From NCBI GenBank assembly GCA_016872725.1, contig VGZC01000016.1:1-64000 (forward strand): a stretch of 64,000 bases of DNA, written 5' to 3'. Below the pieces are notes generated by a model. That model was not told where the DNA came from. It did no database searches and saw only the letters and a program-made list of their open reading frames with translations. How positions within the stretch are numbered: the stretch's first letter is position 1; each line of letters starts with the position of its first letter. Of the stretch, positions 26,660 to 34,583 are shown in pieces. A program made the translations under genes and the position numbers. Origin of the DNA: Planctomycetota bacterium. Lineage in GTDB: Bacteria > Planctomycetota > Planctomycetia > Pirellulales > Pirellulaceae.

Positions 26660-27943
26660 CGCCTCCGAAATGGCCGCCGATCCGAGGACTTCGACGACAA
26701 CGGCGGTCGCGTTGTCGCGACCTGACTCGGCGACCGCGGACTCGACGATCCGACACGCGGGCGGAGTCGCGACCGACGCGCCGGGCGGCTCGCGCAGCAG
26801 TTCTTCGAGCGCGCGGTCCCAAAGGCCCTCGACGACGCCGTCCGAGCAGAGCAGGAACCGATCGCCCGCTTCGCACGGCACATCGCCGAACTGGGGCCTC
26901 ACGAATCGGTTCCCGGCTCCGAGCGCCTGCGACAGGACGTTCTTGCGCGGGTGGTTCCGCGCCTCGCGTTCGTTGAGCTCACCGCGGCGGCGCAGCCATC
27001 CGACATGCGTGTGGTCCTCGGTGAGCTGCCGCATGCCGCCGGCACGGGGCAGGTGGTAGATCCGCGTGTCGCCGATGTGGCCGAAATGGGCCCGAGCCCC
27101 GACGCACCAGAGCACGCTGAGCGTCGCGCCCATGTTCCGACCTTCGGCATCGCTGCGGCTCAGGTTCGTCAATTGCCGATGCGTCGCCTGAAACAGATTC
27201 CGCAGGCAATCCTGGATCGCCGCGCGCTGATGCTCGGGTGGGACCTGGAACCGCCGCGGCAAGAGCTTCACGATGTTGTCGGCCGTGAACCGGCTGGCGA
27301 ACTCGCCCGATCGCTCGCCGCCCATGCCGTCGCTCACCGCGAAGACGAAATCCAGACCGTCGGCCGAGCGTTCGCCCGTTTTCCCGAGATGGTGGAAGTC
27401 GCGCGTGTTGAACGCGATCGCAAGGAAGATGTCCTCGTTGTTCGCGCGGAATCGGCCGCGATCGGTGATGCCCGACCATCGGATCGACGCGGGCGGAATG
27501 CCGATGGGCCATGCGGCGTCGGCGTTCCGGCCCGCTACGGCCGCCAGCTTCGACTCGACCTCGCGGGGGTCGTCGAGGATCGTCGCGAATTCAAAGTCGA
27601 TGACGCAGAATCGGCCGTCGGAAGGGCGATACGTCACGTTGCGCAGGAACGGATCGTCGTGCCGGACGCCGAATCGTTCGAGCTCGCCGAACAGCTCGGC
27701 CATCCGCTCCTCGCCCAATTGCTGCACCCGCGCGCCGCAATTGGTGGTGACCAGTTCGAGCTTGTCGCGGTCGAAGCCGATCACGCGAGGAACGAAGTCG
27801 CAACCCCGCTCTTCGAGGTAGAGCAGGACCCGCATCTCGTTCTCAAAACGGTCCCGCGCGTTGGCGGCGCGGAAGAACTTGTGGACGCTTCCGTCGTATC
27901 CGATCCTCACGAGAGCGCGTCCCGTGTTCTTCTCTTCGCGCAT
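26630..27943 (-). CDS. Fusion protein: small kinase-like domain and PP2C Ser/Thr phosphatase
   Basis: The 437-residue protein joins two signalling folds. Residues 10-125 resemble a stripped-down protein kinase-like (Bud32/lipopolysaccharide-kinase-like) domain: VRIGYDGSVHKFFR, RFENEMRVLLYLEERGCDFVPRVIG, a catalytic-like HDDPFLRN (95-102), and DFE in place of DFG (116-118). Residues 157-415 are a PP2C phosphatase: TDRGRFRANNEDIF, FAVSDGMGGERSGEFASR, GDTRIYHL, and SDGVVEGL near the end, with metal-binding aspartates in place. It could act on its own or a partner's phosphorylated residue. The ATG at 27943 follows GGGAG at 7 bases. It overlaps the end of the convergent Uma2 gene by 30 bases. Confidence 0.88.
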   Translation of the reverse strand: MREEKNTGRALVRIGYDGSVHKFFRAANARDRFENEMRVLLYLEERGCDFVPRVIGFDRDKLELVTTNCGARVQQLGEERMAELFGELERFGVRHDDPFLRNVTYRPSDGRFCVIDFEFATILDDPREVESKLAAVAGRNADAAWPIGIPPASIRWSGITDRGRFRANNEDIFLAIAFNTRDFHHLGKTGERSADGLDFVFAVSDGMGGERSGEFASRFTADNIVKLLPRRFQVPPEHQRAAIQDCLRNLFQATHRQLTNLSRSDAEGRNMGATLSVLWCVGARAHFGHIGDTRIYHLPRAGGMRQLTEDHTHVGWLRRRGELNEREARNHPRKNVLSQALGAGNRFVRPQFGDVPCEAGDRFLLCSDGVVEGLWDRALEELLREPPGASVATPPACRIVESAVAESGRDNATAVVVEVLGSAAISEALPTGLEQLG

Positions 27944-28070
27944 GGCATTCTCCCGCGGCATCGGCGTCGAGGCGTCCGGACCGGCGGGATCCGGCCGCTG
28001 TCGACGACGACGGCGCGGAACGAATGTAACATGCACGCCGCGATCGGCAATCGGGGCGGAAATGGGCCCG

Positions 28071-29087
28071 TCAGGCGATCGAGCGGATCGTCTTGAGGAG
28101 TCGCGCGACGATCTTGTAGGGATCGGCCTGCGAATTCGGCCGGCGATCCTCGAGGTATCCCCGATACGCGTTGTTCGCCACGAACGAATGCGGAATGCGG
28201 ACCGAAGCGCCGCGATTCGCGACTCCGTAGTTGAACTTGTCGATCGACTGCGTCTCGTGAAGGCCCGTCAAACGCAGGTGGTTGTCCGGGCCGTACGCGG
28301 CGATGTGCTCGTCCTTGTACTTGTCCATCGCCGCCATCAGTTTCTCAAAATAGTCCTTGCCTCCCTGCTCGCGCAGGAACTTCGTCGAAAAATTGGAGTG
28401 CATGCCCGAGCCGTTCCAATCGCCCCGGATCGGCTTGCAATGCCATTCGATGTCGACCGCGTGCTTCTCGCAGAGCCGCATCATCAGGTAGCGGGCCATC
28501 CACATGTCGTCGCAGGCTTTCTTCGCGCCTCGGCCGAAGATCTGGAATTCCCACTGGCCCTTCGCGACCTCGGCGTTGATCCCCTCGAGGTTGATGCCGG
28601 CGTCGAGCGTGATATCGATGTGTTCCTCGGTCAGGCTCCGCGCGATGCACCCCACGTTCTTGTAGCCGACGCCCGTGTAGTAGGGCCCCTGCGGTCCGGG
28701 ATACCCGGTTTCGGGGAATCCGAGCGGCCGGCCGTCCCGGAAGAAGAAATACTCTTGCTCGAACCCGAGCCACAGGTCGGCGTCGTCCTCGAACATCGCG
28801 CGGAAATTGGAAGGATGCGGCGAGCCGTTCGGAAGCATCACCTCGTTCAGGACGAGGAACGCGTTCTTGCGCGTGCTGTCGGGATAGAGGGCGACCGGCT
28901 TCAGGATGCAGTCCGAATCGTGGCCCTCGGCCTGCTGCGTCGAACTGCCGTCGAAACCCCACACCGGGCATTCGGCGGGCGACGCGGGAGCCCGATCGAC
29001 GACCTTCGTCTTGCTGCGCAGATTGGGCTCGGGTGTGTACCCATCCAGCCACACATATTCCAACTTGACCTTCGTTGCTGACGACAC
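28071..29087 (-). CDS. glnII: Glutamine synthetase, type II (GSII, eukaryotic-like)
   Basis: GSII makes glutamine from glutamate, ammonia and ATP in the cytoplasm. The 338-residue length is that of the shorter type II enzyme rather than the 450 to 470-residue GSI. Motifs are WGFDGSSTQQAEGHDSDC, LGFEQEYFF, YKNVGCIARSLTEEHIDITL, KGQWEFQIFGRGAKKACDDMW (glutamate side), the ATP-side WNGSGMHSNFSTKF, and NRGASVRIPHSF. These include the metal-binding Glu and the GxGxH-type segment. The start is GTG at 29087 (CAC on the plus strand at 29085-29087), after AAGGAA at 8 bases; the upstream open frame has no family similarity. No GSI or GlnB-like regulator is seen in the window. Confidence 0.95.
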   Translation of the reverse strand: MSSATKVKLEYVWLDGYTPEPNLRSKTKVVDRAPASPAECPVWGFDGSSTQQAEGHDSDCILKPVALYPDSTRKNAFLVLNEVMLPNGSPHPSNFRAMFEDDADLWLGFEQEYFFFRDGRPLGFPETGYPGPQGPYYTGVGYKNVGCIARSLTEEHIDITLDAGINLEGINAEVAKGQWEFQIFGRGAKKACDDMWMARYLMMRLCEKHAVDIEWHCKPIRGDWNGSGMHSNFSTKFLREQGGKDYFEKLMAAMDKYKDEHIAAYGPDNHLRLTGLHETQSIDKFNYGVANRGASVRIPHSFVANNAYRGYLEDRRPNSQADPYKIVARLLKTIRSIA

Positions 29088-29562
29088 TGGGCGATTTCCT
29101 TCTTCTACGGGAGAAACGACGTCAAACCCGGACCCGTGGATGGCCGCCCCGTCGGATCGAGGCGGCACGCCGCGCGGAGCCAACGGCCGCGACCGACCGG
29201 CAACAACATCCTCGCGCGGGAAATGCGATCGACCGTTCGACTCAATCCAACGCTTCGACTCGCGCGGGCACGAGTCCGTGAGTCTAGGGAGTCTTGCCGC
29301 ATTTTCAAGCGACCTCGAACGTACGCCTCGTCAAAACCCCGTTCCCCGCGTCCCGGCCGATTCGGTTATCGCACGCGAGACGTCGAACCCGCGACCTGCC
29401 CGATGATTGGGCAGGAACGCCGAGGAATCGGGCGAAACCGGGCGTGCGCGACTCCTCGACCGGCCCGTGCGACATGGAACAAATCTCGTGCCAATTGAAT
29501 GGCGCTGATCGCTCGGCCATCAGCCCGCCCCGGAATCCACGCGATGCGGCGATTCCCGTGGT
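29088..29562. other. Gap between GSII and NHL genes
   Basis: 475 bases upstream of the glutamine synthetase start hold no convincing gene. The segment 29375-29415 superficially resembles a minus-strand tRNA T-arm and anticodon arm but does not fold properly. One possible promoter lies at 29281-29308. Confidence 0.4.
29281..29308 (-). promoter_or_regulatory. Possible promoter for glutamine synthetase
   Basis: On the minus strand TTGAAA (29303-29308) and TAGACT (29281-29286) are separated by 16 bases. The start would be near 29274, giving a leader of about 187 bases before the GTG at 29087. Weak prediction; the long leader is unexplained. Confidence 0.3.
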
Positions 29563-30675
29563 TCATGGCGTATCGACCAGTCCATCGATCCGCAGGATCC
29601 GGTCGTTCCCCGAGTCGACGACGTACAACGCGCCCCGCTCGACGCACACGCCGTGCGGTTGTTTCAGACGCACGGCGGGCCGAGTGGTGCCGTCGCCGAG
29701 CACGGTCGTGACGGCGCCGGATCGCGGATCGTAGCGGCGAATCAGGTTGTTGGCCTCGTCGGCGATGTAGACCCGCTGGAGCGGGTCGAGCGCCAGGTGT
29801 TTGGGTCCGTTCAGTTGGGCCGATGACCCGGGCCCGTCCTGCCTACCGGGTTTCCCCGTGCCCGCCACCGTACGGATCACGCCGTCCGAGTCCACGACGC
29901 GGAGCGCGTGGCCCGTTCGTTCGAGGATATACACGCGTCCCTCGGCGTCCGGCGCGCAGGCTCTCGGATCGACGAGCGGATGTTCCGCCGCTTTCGCGCC
30001 GTCGGTCGGAACTCCCTTTTCTCCATTGCCCGCGACAAGCCGCACGATTCCGCTCGACAGATCGAGCGCGCGGATGCGCCGGTTGTTCAGATCGGCGATG
30101 AACAGCGTCCGTTCATCGGCGCTGAGCGTCACGCACATGACGTAATTGAATTCGGCCTCGCGCCCGGGTCCGCCATCGCCGCGGTATCCGGCCCTACCCG
30201 TTCCCGCGAGCGTCGTGATACGGTCCGCCTCGATGCGCCGCACGCGGTGGTTCCACGTGTCGGCGACATACACGACTCCCTCCTTCGAGACGGCGACATT
30301 GTGCATGCCGTTGAAGCGAGCCGACTCGGCCGGACCGCCATCCCCCGCGTAGGCGGCGACACCCAGCGCTCCGGCGACCGTTCTCGCGACGCCGTCCGAA
30401 CCGAGCCGGTGGACGCGCCCACCCGCCAGCTCCACGATCCACATCGATCCGTCCGGGCCGAAATCGACGCCGAACGGGTTTTTGAGCGCGAGCGCGAGCG
30501 CGAGCGCGAGCGCGGACGAATCCGGGGCCGTTGCCTTGAGCCCGCCTTCGCCTTCCAACCAGGCTCCCGCGACGAGCGTCACGCGCACCGGATCGTCGGC
30601 CCATACGGTTGAACTCGCGCGGAGAACCCACAAGACGGCGATCGACCCGACCAGCAAGGCCATCGGTCGGAACAT
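29563..30675 (-). CDS. Exported NHL-repeat beta-propeller protein
   Basis: The 370-residue protein has a signal peptide (MFRPMALLVGSIAVLWVLRASSTVWA, cleavage about residue 26). Six or so NHL-type propeller blades follow, each with a GxxGxxxxArFnxPxxvAvdpdGxvYVADxxNhrIRr pattern, for example YVADTWNHRVRRIEADRITTLAGTG and YIADEANNLIRRYDPRSGAVTTVLG. Such exported propellers bind partners or ligands; the role here is unknown. A 5-copy GAGCGC repeat at 30484-30513 encodes an Ala-Leu stretch near residues 54-63, in an early blade loop. The ATG at 30675 is preferred because it gives the signal peptide. It follows the sugar isomerase on the same strand after about 37 bases. Confidence 0.82.
   Translation of the reverse strand: MFRPMALLVGSIAVLWVLRASSTVWADDPVRVTLVAGAWLEGEGGLKATAPDSSALALALALALKNPFGVDFGPDGSMWIVELAGGRVHRLGSDGVARTVAGALGVAAYAGDGGPAESARFNGMHNVAVSKEGVVYVADTWNHRVRRIEADRITTLAGTGRAGYRGDGGPGREAEFNYVMCVTLSADERTLFIADLNNRRIRALDLSSGIVRLVAGNGEKGVPTDGAKAAEHPLVDPRACAPDAEGRVYILERTGHALRVVDSDGVIRTVAGTGKPGRQDGPGSSAQLNGPKHLALDPLQRVYIADEANNLIRRYDPRSGAVTTVLGDGTTRPAVRLKQPHGVCVERGALYVVDSGNDRILRIDGLVDTP
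30484..30513. repeat. 5-copy hexanucleotide repeat (GAGCGC)
   Basis: Five perfect copies of GAGCGC lie inside the NHL-protein gene, read as alternating Ala-Leu codons on the minus strand (ALALALALAL). Copy-number change by slippage would add or remove two residues without breaking the frame. Confidence 0.85.
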
Positions 30676-30711
30676 GGGCGGCCCTTTCCAAGGAGAGTGA
30701 GAAAGCACGAT

Positions 30712-31623
30712 CTAAGGCGACTCGGATTCCGCGCGAGGGCCGACGTGGCCCCGCATCCAATCGACGTAGTGCCGCGCGTGCGCGTCCAGATTCCCGATGG
30801 AACCGCCGCCACGCAAGGGGGAACACATTTCGTAATTGGCGAGCCCATTGAATCCGCCGTCGCGCAGGCCTCGAAAGAAGGCGGGATAGTCGATGAAGCC
30901 GTCACCGAATCGAACGGCCCGCACAAGGTCCGGCGCCGCCCGTTCGTAATTCACCATCGCCGGCTGATACCGATACCGGGCGAATCGAACATAGTCCGCG
31001 TTCGTCGTCATGACCGTATGCGGCGCCATGCGGACGGCCGTTTCATAAAGCGGTTCTCCGCGAAGGGCAGGGGACCAGGCGTCGAAGGCGAGCCGGCAAT
31101 TCGGGCGATCGACGTCGTGGAGCAATTCGAGCGCGGCGTTTGCGTCGAGCGCGATGTCGTGGTGGTTCTGCACGGCGAGCACGATCCCACGCTCGGCGAC
31201 CCGATCGCTCATCTCCCGCAAGACATCGACGACCAATCGCCACTGCGCGTGCGGCGCATGGCCCTCCGATTCGTACGCCGTGAAGACGCGCACGATCGAC
31301 GCGCCGAGCGTTTGGGCGATCCGCGCGAGCGCGTCGACATAGGCGATTTGCATCTCGAGCGTCGGCACCTCCGCCGCCGAACTCGGCGATAGGTCGGTAT
31401 ACGCCGCGATCGCGGCGCACGCCACACCCGATTCGCCAAGCACGCCGCGAACCCGATCCAACGCGCGGTCGTCGGCGTCGAGCGGCGAAAGGTGGGGCCG
31501 CTTCCCGGCCAGCATCACCGATTCATATCCCAGCAAAGCGGCACGCGCGATGAACGCCTCGACCGGAAGCCGCTCCTGCCCCCAATAGCCCGCGTAACTC
31601 ACCGAAAAAAGCCCGAGACGCAT
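30712..31623 (-). CDS. Sugar phosphate isomerase/epimerase family TIM-barrel protein
   Basis: The 303-residue protein is of the xylose-isomerase-like TIM-barrel family (AP endonuclease 2 superfamily). It opens MRLGLFSVSYAGYWGQERLPVEAFIARAALLGYESVMLAG, and later strands carry IVRVFTAYESEGHAP, GIVLAVQNHHDIALDANAALELLHDVDRPNCRLAFDAWSP, and FGDGFIDYPAFFRGLRDGGFNGLANYEM. The conserved metal-site Glu, Asp and His positions are visible as expected (QNHHD, FDAW). Members epimerise or isomerise phosphosugars and inositol derivatives; the substrate is unknown. The ATG at 31623 follows GGAGGG at a good distance; another in-frame ATG lies at 31644. The NHL-repeat gene follows on the same strand. Confidence 0.87.
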   Translation of the reverse strand: MRLGLFSVSYAGYWGQERLPVEAFIARAALLGYESVMLAGKRPHLSPLDADDRALDRVRGVLGESGVACAAIAAYTDLSPSSAAEVPTLEMQIAYVDALARIAQTLGASIVRVFTAYESEGHAPHAQWRLVVDVLREMSDRVAERGIVLAVQNHHDIALDANAALELLHDVDRPNCRLAFDAWSPALRGEPLYETAVRMAPHTVMTTNADYVRFARYRYQPAMVNYERAAPDLVRAVRFGDGFIDYPAFFRGLRDGGFNGLANYEMCSPLRGGGSIGNLDAHARHYVDWMRGHVGPRAESESP

Positions 31624-32051
31624 CCCCCGGTCCCTCCCATTCATTCGTTCGCTCGTGGCGTGGACGTTCGTAGCCACGCTCGCCAGAGCGTGGAGGAACC
31701 CGCGCGCGGCACGGCCGTCACACCGGTCCGCTTCCGACACGGCCTGACCCGGCGCGCTCGACAACCTATCCACGCCCACCCGGCTCGGCAATCCACCTCA
31801 TCCGGCGACCCCACTCCAATGGCCTAGCGGCCATCCCCCGGATGGGACGATTCCCAAGGGCCCGCTATCGTGGGATAACTGATGCACTCCGTGGCAGGGC
31901 ATGTCCGGAGGCGTGTTTGGGTCGCGGGATGGACCGGCGATGGGCGTTTTCGGGGAATTCGGGGAAGCGCGCGACGGAGCGGACGTGAGGCGAGGGGGCC
32001 CGCGATTCGGATGCGTTGAGCGTGAGTGGAGCAGCGGGAGCCGGTGGGAGC
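31624..32051. other. Divergent intergenic region
   Basis: This gap of about 430 bases between the sugar isomerase and response regulator genes has no gene I can support. Its main structure is the palindrome at 31674-31693, described separately. Open frames here are poor-quality shadows. Confidence 0.45.
31674..31693. repeat. REP-like palindromic element
   Basis: CCACGCTC (31674-31681), a GCCA loop, then GAGCGTGG (31686-31693) make a perfect 8-bp stem with a 4-base loop. It sits in CGTAGCCACGCTCGCCAGAG context (31669-31688). Its form resembles the small dispersed palindromes seen in intergenic regions of planctomycete genomes. Whether it recurs cannot be judged from this window, where I saw only one clear copy. 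Confidence 0.5.
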
Positions 32052-32693
32052 ATGACAATCAAAGAAGTGCGGGTGTTGGTCGCGGACGATCATGAAGTGG
32101 TCCGGTGCGGGTTGAATGCCTTGTTCACCGGCACGGAATTCCGCGTGATGGGCGAGGCATCGACGGGTGAGGAGGCGATGGGCAGGATCAAGCAGCTCCG
32201 GCCCGATCTGGTGCTGCTCGATATCCGTCTACCCGACGGGGACGGGCTGAAGACGCTCGGCCACATGAAGCTGGACTATCCCGAAATCCCCGTGGTGATC
32301 TACTCCGCCTACGACAATCCGACATACGTGGCGCGGGCCGTGGCGCTCGGCGCGGCGGGTTACCTGCTGAAAGACATGCCGCGCGACGTGCTGCTCACCG
32401 TCCTGCGGCGGGCCCTCGCGGGCGAGGACGTGTGGACGCGGGACGAACTGCGGCGTGTGACCGGCGCGCTGGCGACGCCTCGGTTGGCGAGCGACGTCGA
32501 GGTTCCGTTGACGCAGCGCGAGAGCGAGGTGCTTAAGCAGCTCGCGAACGGTCTGACCAACAAGGAGATCGCCATCGCGCTCCATATCAGTTACGAGACG
32601 GTGAAGGAGCACGTCCAGCACATCCTGCGGAAGGTCGGCGTTTCCGATCGTACGCAGGCGGCCGTCTGGTCGGTCCGAAAGGGCCTGGTCTGA
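32052..32693 (+). CDS. Orphan NarL/FixJ-family response regulator
   Basis: The 213-residue protein has an N-terminal receiver domain with the acidic pocket at ADD (11-13), phosphoacceptor Asp57 (LVLLDIRLP) and the switch Thr/Ser and Lys region (VVIYSAYD, YLLKDMPRD). A C-terminal LuxR-type helix-turn-helix follows, about residues 150-210: PLTQRESEVLKQLANGLTNKEIAIALHISYETVKEHVQHILRKVGV. It is a complete DNA-binding regulator with no histidine kinase nearby, so its partner is elsewhere or it receives phosphate otherwise. ATG 32052 is chosen; a GTG at 32016 also opens the frame. The next gene, an enolase-superfamily enzyme, is in the same orientation and might be one of its targets. Confidence 0.92.
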   Translation: MTIKEVRVLVADDHEVVRCGLNALFTGTEFRVMGEASTGEEAMGRIKQLRPDLVLLDIRLPDGDGLKTLGHMKLDYPEIPVVIYSAYDNPTYVARAVALGAAGYLLKDMPRDVLLTVLRRALAGEDVWTRDELRRVTGALATPRLASDVEVPLTQRESEVLKQLANGLTNKEIAIALHISYETVKEHVQHILRKVGVSDRTQAAVWSVRKGLV

Positions 32694-32778
32694 ACGGCGC
32701 CAGTCGTTCGTCCATTCGCGGACGGCCTCGCGAGGGCCTTGTTCGGCGAATCGACGTTTGTTCCCTTGAGTGGCGACC

Positions 32779-34125
32779 ATGCGCGATTCCGATATTCGTG
32801 TTCGTTCGATATCGACCCGAACGGAGAGGATCGGCTACCGGACGCCGATCAAGTTCGGCGGACGGGTCGTGACCGACGCGGTCATCGTCGAGGCGTGTGC
32901 GGAAGTCGAGACCCGCGACGGGCGGCGCGGCTCGGGACTCGGGTCGATGCCGATGGGCAATGCGTGGGCATGGCCGAGCGCGCGGTGCACGGGCGAGCAG
33001 ACGCTGCGAGCCATGCTGGCGATGGCCGACGCGGTCGCGACCGGAGTGTCCGAACGCGCCGAGTTCGACCATCCGATCGAGATCACGCACGCGATGGCCT
33101 CATCCTACGATGCGCTGGCCGAACGCGCCGTCACCGAGGCGCAAGCGCCGGAATCGATGCCCAAGCTGGCTCAACTGGTCGCGGCGAGTCCGATCGAGGC
33201 GGCGATCCACGACGCGCATGGCAAGACGCTCGGCGTCAACAGCTACCGGCTGCTCGGCCCCGATCATTGGAGCGCCGATCTGGGCCGTTACCTTGACGAC
33301 TCGTTCCGCGGCGAACACCTTGATCGCTACACGCTCGTCGACCCCAAACCGTCGATGCCTCTCTACCATCTGGTCGGAGCCCTCGATCCGCTCGACGTGT
33401 GCGACGCGGAACGGCCGGTCGGCGACGGACTGCCCGAGACGCTTGCCGAGTGGATCGTGTTCAACGGTCTCACGCATCTCAAGATCAAGCTCGCCGGCGA
33501 CGATCTGGAATGGGATCTCGCGCGGGTTTCGCGTGTCGAGCGTGTGGCGAGCGAGACGCATGCGCGGCACGGCACGGCGCCGTGGTGTTACTCGTTGGAT
33601 TTCAACGAGCGGTGCGCGAATGTCGACTATGTCCTGGAGTTCCTCGTTCGGCTCGAATCCGAATCGCCGGACGCGTACCGGCGCACGCAGTACCTCGAAC
33701 AGCCGACGCACCGGGATTTGCGGGCCCATCGCGAAAATCGCATGCACCGGGCCGCGAAGCTCAAGCCGGTCGTGATCGATGAATCGCTTGTCGATTACGA
33801 ATCCCTGCTGCTGGCCCGCGAGCAAGGCTACTCGGGTGTGGCGCTCAAGGCGTGCAAGGGCCACGCCGAGGCCCTTCTCATGGGCGCCGCGGCCCAGAAG
33901 TTCGGCATGTTTCTTTGTGTTCAGGACCTGACGTGCGTCGGCCCATCGTTCCTGCATTCCGCGAGCCTCGCGGCGAGGCTCCCCACGATCAGGGCGATCG
34001 AGGGCAATGGAAGGCAATATTGCCCGGCGGGCAATCGCGGCTGGGAGGAGAGGTATCCGAGCATGTTTCGGATCGGGGATGGGCGGGTCGGCACCCACTG
34101 CCTGACCGGGCCGGGCCTGTATTGA
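32779..34125 (+). CDS. Enolase superfamily enzyme (mandelate racemase-like)
   Basis: The 448-residue protein has the enolase-superfamily layout: an N-terminal capping domain (RTERIGYRTPIKFGGRVVTDAVIVE), then a barrel with LKIKL (catalytic Lys region, about residues 238-242), SLDFNE (metal Asp), YLEQPTHRD (metal Glu), VIDESL (third acid) and ALKACKGH (catalytic Lys region). The metal triad looks intact, so it is probably active. It is longer than most members, and the substrate cannot be called; dehydration or racemisation of an acid sugar is a guess from the family. The ATG at 32779 is preferred over the GTG at 32770. It lies 85 bases after the response regulator. Confidence 0.85.
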   Translation: MRDSDIRVRSISTRTERIGYRTPIKFGGRVVTDAVIVEACAEVETRDGRRGSGLGSMPMGNAWAWPSARCTGEQTLRAMLAMADAVATGVSERAEFDHPIEITHAMASSYDALAERAVTEAQAPESMPKLAQLVAASPIEAAIHDAHGKTLGVNSYRLLGPDHWSADLGRYLDDSFRGEHLDRYTLVDPKPSMPLYHLVGALDPLDVCDAERPVGDGLPETLAEWIVFNGLTHLKIKLAGDDLEWDLARVSRVERVASETHARHGTAPWCYSLDFNERCANVDYVLEFLVRLESESPDAYRRTQYLEQPTHRDLRAHRENRMHRAAKLKPVVIDESLVDYESLLLAREQGYSGVALKACKGHAEALLMGAAAQKFGMFLCVQDLTCVGPSFLHSASLAARLPTIRAIEGNGRQYCPAGNRGWEERYPSMFRIGDGRVGTHCLTGPGLY

Positions 34126-34206
34126 CTCACCGCGATCCGGCATCGCGTGGACGCGCGCGGCGACGCGTCACCCGCCAAGCCGCTTGCCGCCCGGCTATTT
34201 GCCGAC

Positions 34207-34476
34207 CTATTTGCCTTTGAGCGCCTTGATCTTCTTTTGAAGGCGGGATTTGAGCCGAGCCGCCTTGTTGGCGTGCAACACGCCGCGCGCGGCGGACCGG
34301 TCGAGCTTGATGCCGGCCGTCTTGAATTCGGCTTCCGAAGCGCCGACATCCTTCGACTCGACGGCGGCCAGCACCCGCTTGACCTGCGTCTTCAGGAGAG
34401 ACCGAACGGCCCGATTCCGGGTTCGGCGAACGCGGTTTTGGCGATGCCGCTTCTTGGCACTGGTCGTCGTTGGCAT
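34207..34476 (-). CDS. rpsT: 30S ribosomal protein S20
   Basis: The 89-residue, strongly basic protein opens MPTTTSAKKRHRQNRVRRTRNRAVRSLLKTQVKRVL, the usual S20 N-terminus, and ends in the helix AARLKSRLQKKIKALKGK. S20 binds 16S rRNA early in 30S assembly. Length and charge match the family. It is convergent with the enolase-superfamily gene on the left, and the TPR-protein gene ends 107 bases upstream of it on the same strand. Confidence 0.96.
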   Translation of the reverse strand: MPTTTSAKKRHRQNRVRRTRNRAVRSLLKTQVKRVLAAVESKDVGASEAEFKTAGIKLDRSAARGVLHANKAARLKSRLQKKIKALKGK

Positions 34477-34583
34477 GGAATCTCGCTAGTCCCGTATTCG
34501 GATCACTTGGTTCCAGGGCGGCCCGTTCCGGTGAAGGGAGGCTCGCGGCGCGACACGGGCACCGGATGCGGACCCTTTTCGAA

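Noticed and set aside
29375-29415. A tRNA-like stretch (GTCGAACCCGCGACC followed by a CTGCCC-GGGCAG stem)
   Set aside because: A 7-base loop closes a 6-bp stem, but position 33 is not U in either reading and the T-arm does not pair properly. No acceptor stem was found.
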